Origin: Archivesica marissinica | Lineage: Eukaryota; Mollusca; Bivalvia; Venerida; Vesicomyidae | Length of the DNA stretch: 64,000 nucleotides | NCBI GenBank assembly: GCA_014843695.1 | Contig: CM026390.1 | Coordinates: forward strand, 58,398,543 to 58,462,542 | Direction of reading: 5' to 3' | Part shown: positions 62,052-64,000 of the stretch, piece after piece | Position numbering within the stretch: position 1 is the stretch's first letter | Layout of the letters: every line of letters begins with the position of its first letter | Notes under the pieces: generated by a model | Told to the model about the DNA's origin: nothing | The model's database searches: none | The model's input: only the letters and a program-made list of their open reading frames with translations | Program-made: the position numbers and the translations under genes

Positions 62052-64000
62052 TCAAGGTACGGTAACACCTGGAGAACTCGAGTCTGCACCTTTCATATAA
62101 CAATATTCAATAATGAAATACTTCCAGTCCGTTGGATTCAGTGCATCATCACATTTCCAGTCCTGTACTTGCAGGTAAACTCGCAAGCTGTGGAATTTTG
62201 CAGCATGAGAGGTTGGGGGGAGTTGTTTCGGATCAACAAACATGGTACTTTTGGCTACCTTTTCGACAAACTTGCTCACACGTAAGCTGTCCAATGTTTC
62301 TCCACGACTGCCTTTGTATAGATACACGAGAGCTTGTTCCCCACTGCTGACAATATTCTCTTTTGTCACCTCTGTTGGTGGTGTATGAAACACTGATGCA
62401 ACATGACGGAATACTTCACTCTTTTCAAATGCTTTCAGAGCAGTCCCTTTTCCTAAGCCATACACTTTTGACGTCGTATCGCACCCCAACACAGCATGTT
62501 ACACAGTGGAAGTCGTGATAGCGCAGTGGATGCGCGTTCGCTTTAGGTGCCAAAGGTCCGGAGTTCGAGCCCCACTGGAGCCGTTACGATTGTGCCCTTA
62601 GGCAAGGCATTTAAATTCCACGTTGCCTCCTCTCTCTCCGTCGTGGCGATGGATTCCATCAGGAATGAGGTCTCGAGAGTGATTTATATAAGTTGAAATA
62701 ACTTGTTTCGCAATCGAGCTAAAATAAATTTGTATAAACTAACACAGCATGTAAGAACAATATGTTCCTACAAACATCGTCGCCAAGGTACGCTTGTAGT
62801 TTGTGTATATCCCAACATATACTACGGTTGAATTTGGGCCTAGGTTGTAGATATACAGGGTGCGAGTCATGTGATGTGTGATAACACAATAACACCAATA
62901 GGTCAGTGTCATCTCCGAACAATATGGTTGGTTTTGACTGTGAACGGCGTACAGCTGTTGATACGATGAGTAAATCGGCATCGGCAACGGCGTGTGGTGT
63001 TTCTATGCCCTCACTGTTCATTTTCCCTGACAACATGTTTGTGAAGAGCTGTTTGCTTTTTGGGTTAGCTAGAAATGTTTTCTTTTTCCCTCTAAATGTG
63101 CTGGATTGGGTAAATCTTAATTCTGTACCAACCATTCCTGCAGTTCTACATGCGTGCTGTCTTTAGTAGTTGGCCCATTGTCATAACCATCAAAGGCAAC
63201 AACACAATTGGTGTACCTAGACTGCACAAACTGGACATATGTAGAACAAATTTCTTCAAATATCTGACCACTTTCCCAAGGAATCCACTGCAGCAACATA
63301 CCACCATCAACAACATGATAACTATCACCAGGATCATGTGTTCTCGGACTAGGATTGTCGGCTGACTTCATAGCATTCGCTAATACAGGTGTGTCTGCTA
63401 CTCTCATTTTTCTGGATGATTCAAATAATGCCGGTGGGTGTGTGCATAACTCATATGTAAGTGGAAGATCGGGTTCATTAGTCATTCTGTTAGCCGCACT
63501 AACTAATCTCTGGAACAACAACTGAGGGTCGATCTTGACTGTATCTTCGTCAATTTTGAACGCAGATTTATCATTCATAGGCACGACTGCATCTTTCCTC
63601 TTGAACGAGAACTCGTTTACTTTTTGGCCAGCCATCTTTGTCACAATATTCTCTCCAATCTGCTTTGCCTGATCAGCAGTACTGTCATACGACACTACCC
63701 CATTTGTTATGCTTTTGAGATCATTTTCGGTTTTGAATGGGTTTCGTTCAAGCAGATACTCTGATAAGTATGTATCTTTGTGTTATTCACTTGAGGTATA
63801 TATCGCACCAGAGAAGGTTTGCATTGCTTCATTAATAGACGATGTTGCAGGTCGAGAGAGTACCCACACGGCTCTTTGTATCTCAGTCATTCCTCTACCT
63901 CGAGTCAGTCCCCCTGCACTCTTCAAACTCCGCATAAGCACCTGCTCAATCAATAGATCTGTCGACAATCCAGCCCAATACCTATCACTCCGTCTAACAA
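62052..64000 (-). pseudogene. Mobile-element-type PIN/XPG-like nuclease gene, inactivated (5' part outside window)
   Basis: The minus-strand coding order is: WAGLSTDLLIEQVLMRSLKS and GGLTRGRGMTEIQR (from 64000); TAA at 63783-63785 where the family usually has a codon before 'HKD'; YLSEYLLERNPFK and NGVVSYDSTADQAKQIGENI; CVVAFDGYDNGPTTKD; a one-base frame change at about 63117-63155; FRGKKKTFLANPKSKQLF, DADLLIVSTAV and FGDDTDLLVLLCYH; NILFLHAV; a SINE at 62500-62740; then LGCDTTSKVYGLGKGTALKAF. The DDTD acidic cluster and the GCDTT.(6)GKG turn resemble the active-site and helix-hairpin-helix parts of PIN/FEN1-like folds. Proteins of this type are common and multicopy in molluscs, cnidarians and echinoderms and are probably element-encoded. 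The family assignment is from memory. The C-terminus is cut by the 53-bp array. Confidence 0.75.
62500..62752 (+). mobile_element. SINE family B insertion with 12-bp target-site duplication, disrupting the PIN-like gene
   Basis: aacacagcatgt flanks the insert at 62488-62499 and 62741-62752. The SINE runs head (ggaagtcgtgatagcgcagt) to tail (ctaaaataaatttgtataaa). Outside the insert the reading frame is continuous (LFLHAV/LGCDTT). Confidence 0.9.

Overview
This is an intron-rich, AT-rich animal nuclear sequence, not a microbial one. It has GT-AG introns, exons of 51-285 bp, tRNA-derived SINEs, LINE 3' ends, MITEs and very abundant minisatellites. The combination (several tRNA-SINE families with internal hairpin or shared tails, TTAA and TA MITEs, a NACHT/NWD-like WD40 gene, and a multicopy invertebrate PIN/XPG-like element gene) fits a lophotrochozoan, most probably a bivalve mollusc. 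The species cannot be fixed from the sequence alone. One assembly gap of exactly 1,000 N lies at 41968-42967.

Layout. Positions 51-8946 (+) hold the last three exons of a STAS-domain protein, best read as the C-terminus of an SLC26/SulP anion transporter; its last intron is filled with minisatellites and SINEs. Positions 8947-25125 carry no gene I can support: MITEs, SINEs and at least ten tandem arrays. Positions 25126-60252 (-) hold twelve phase-compatible exons (about 641 codons) of a WD40 protein with about 14 blades, i.e. two seven-bladed propellers, resembling the C-terminal half of NACHT and WD repeat (NWD) proteins. Its 5' part lies upstream of the window or was not recognised. Positions 62052-64000 (-) hold the 3' part of a mobile-element-type PIN/XPG-like gene inactivated by a nonsense codon, a frameshift and a SINE insertion.

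Tandem arrays occupy roughly 19 kb, about 30% of the non-gap sequence, by my hand tally. They are not random. Two arrays in the WD40 gene (35.75-37.03 kb and 56.39-57.01 kb) begin exactly at a 5' splice site, and their units are copies of the exon 3' end plus the splice donor; a third small array starts on the stop codon. Three other arrays lie inside copies of one SINE family, and in one case the founding unit can be seen in a non-expanded SINE copy, bracketed by a 5-nt direct repeat. These exon-edge and SINE-born minisatellites are the most unusual feature of the window. SINE family A also ends in a 3' hairpin that is matched, with compensatory base changes, in an otherwise different element.

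Gene models were assembled by hand from splice sites and reading phase. Family names are recognitions from memory, not search results.
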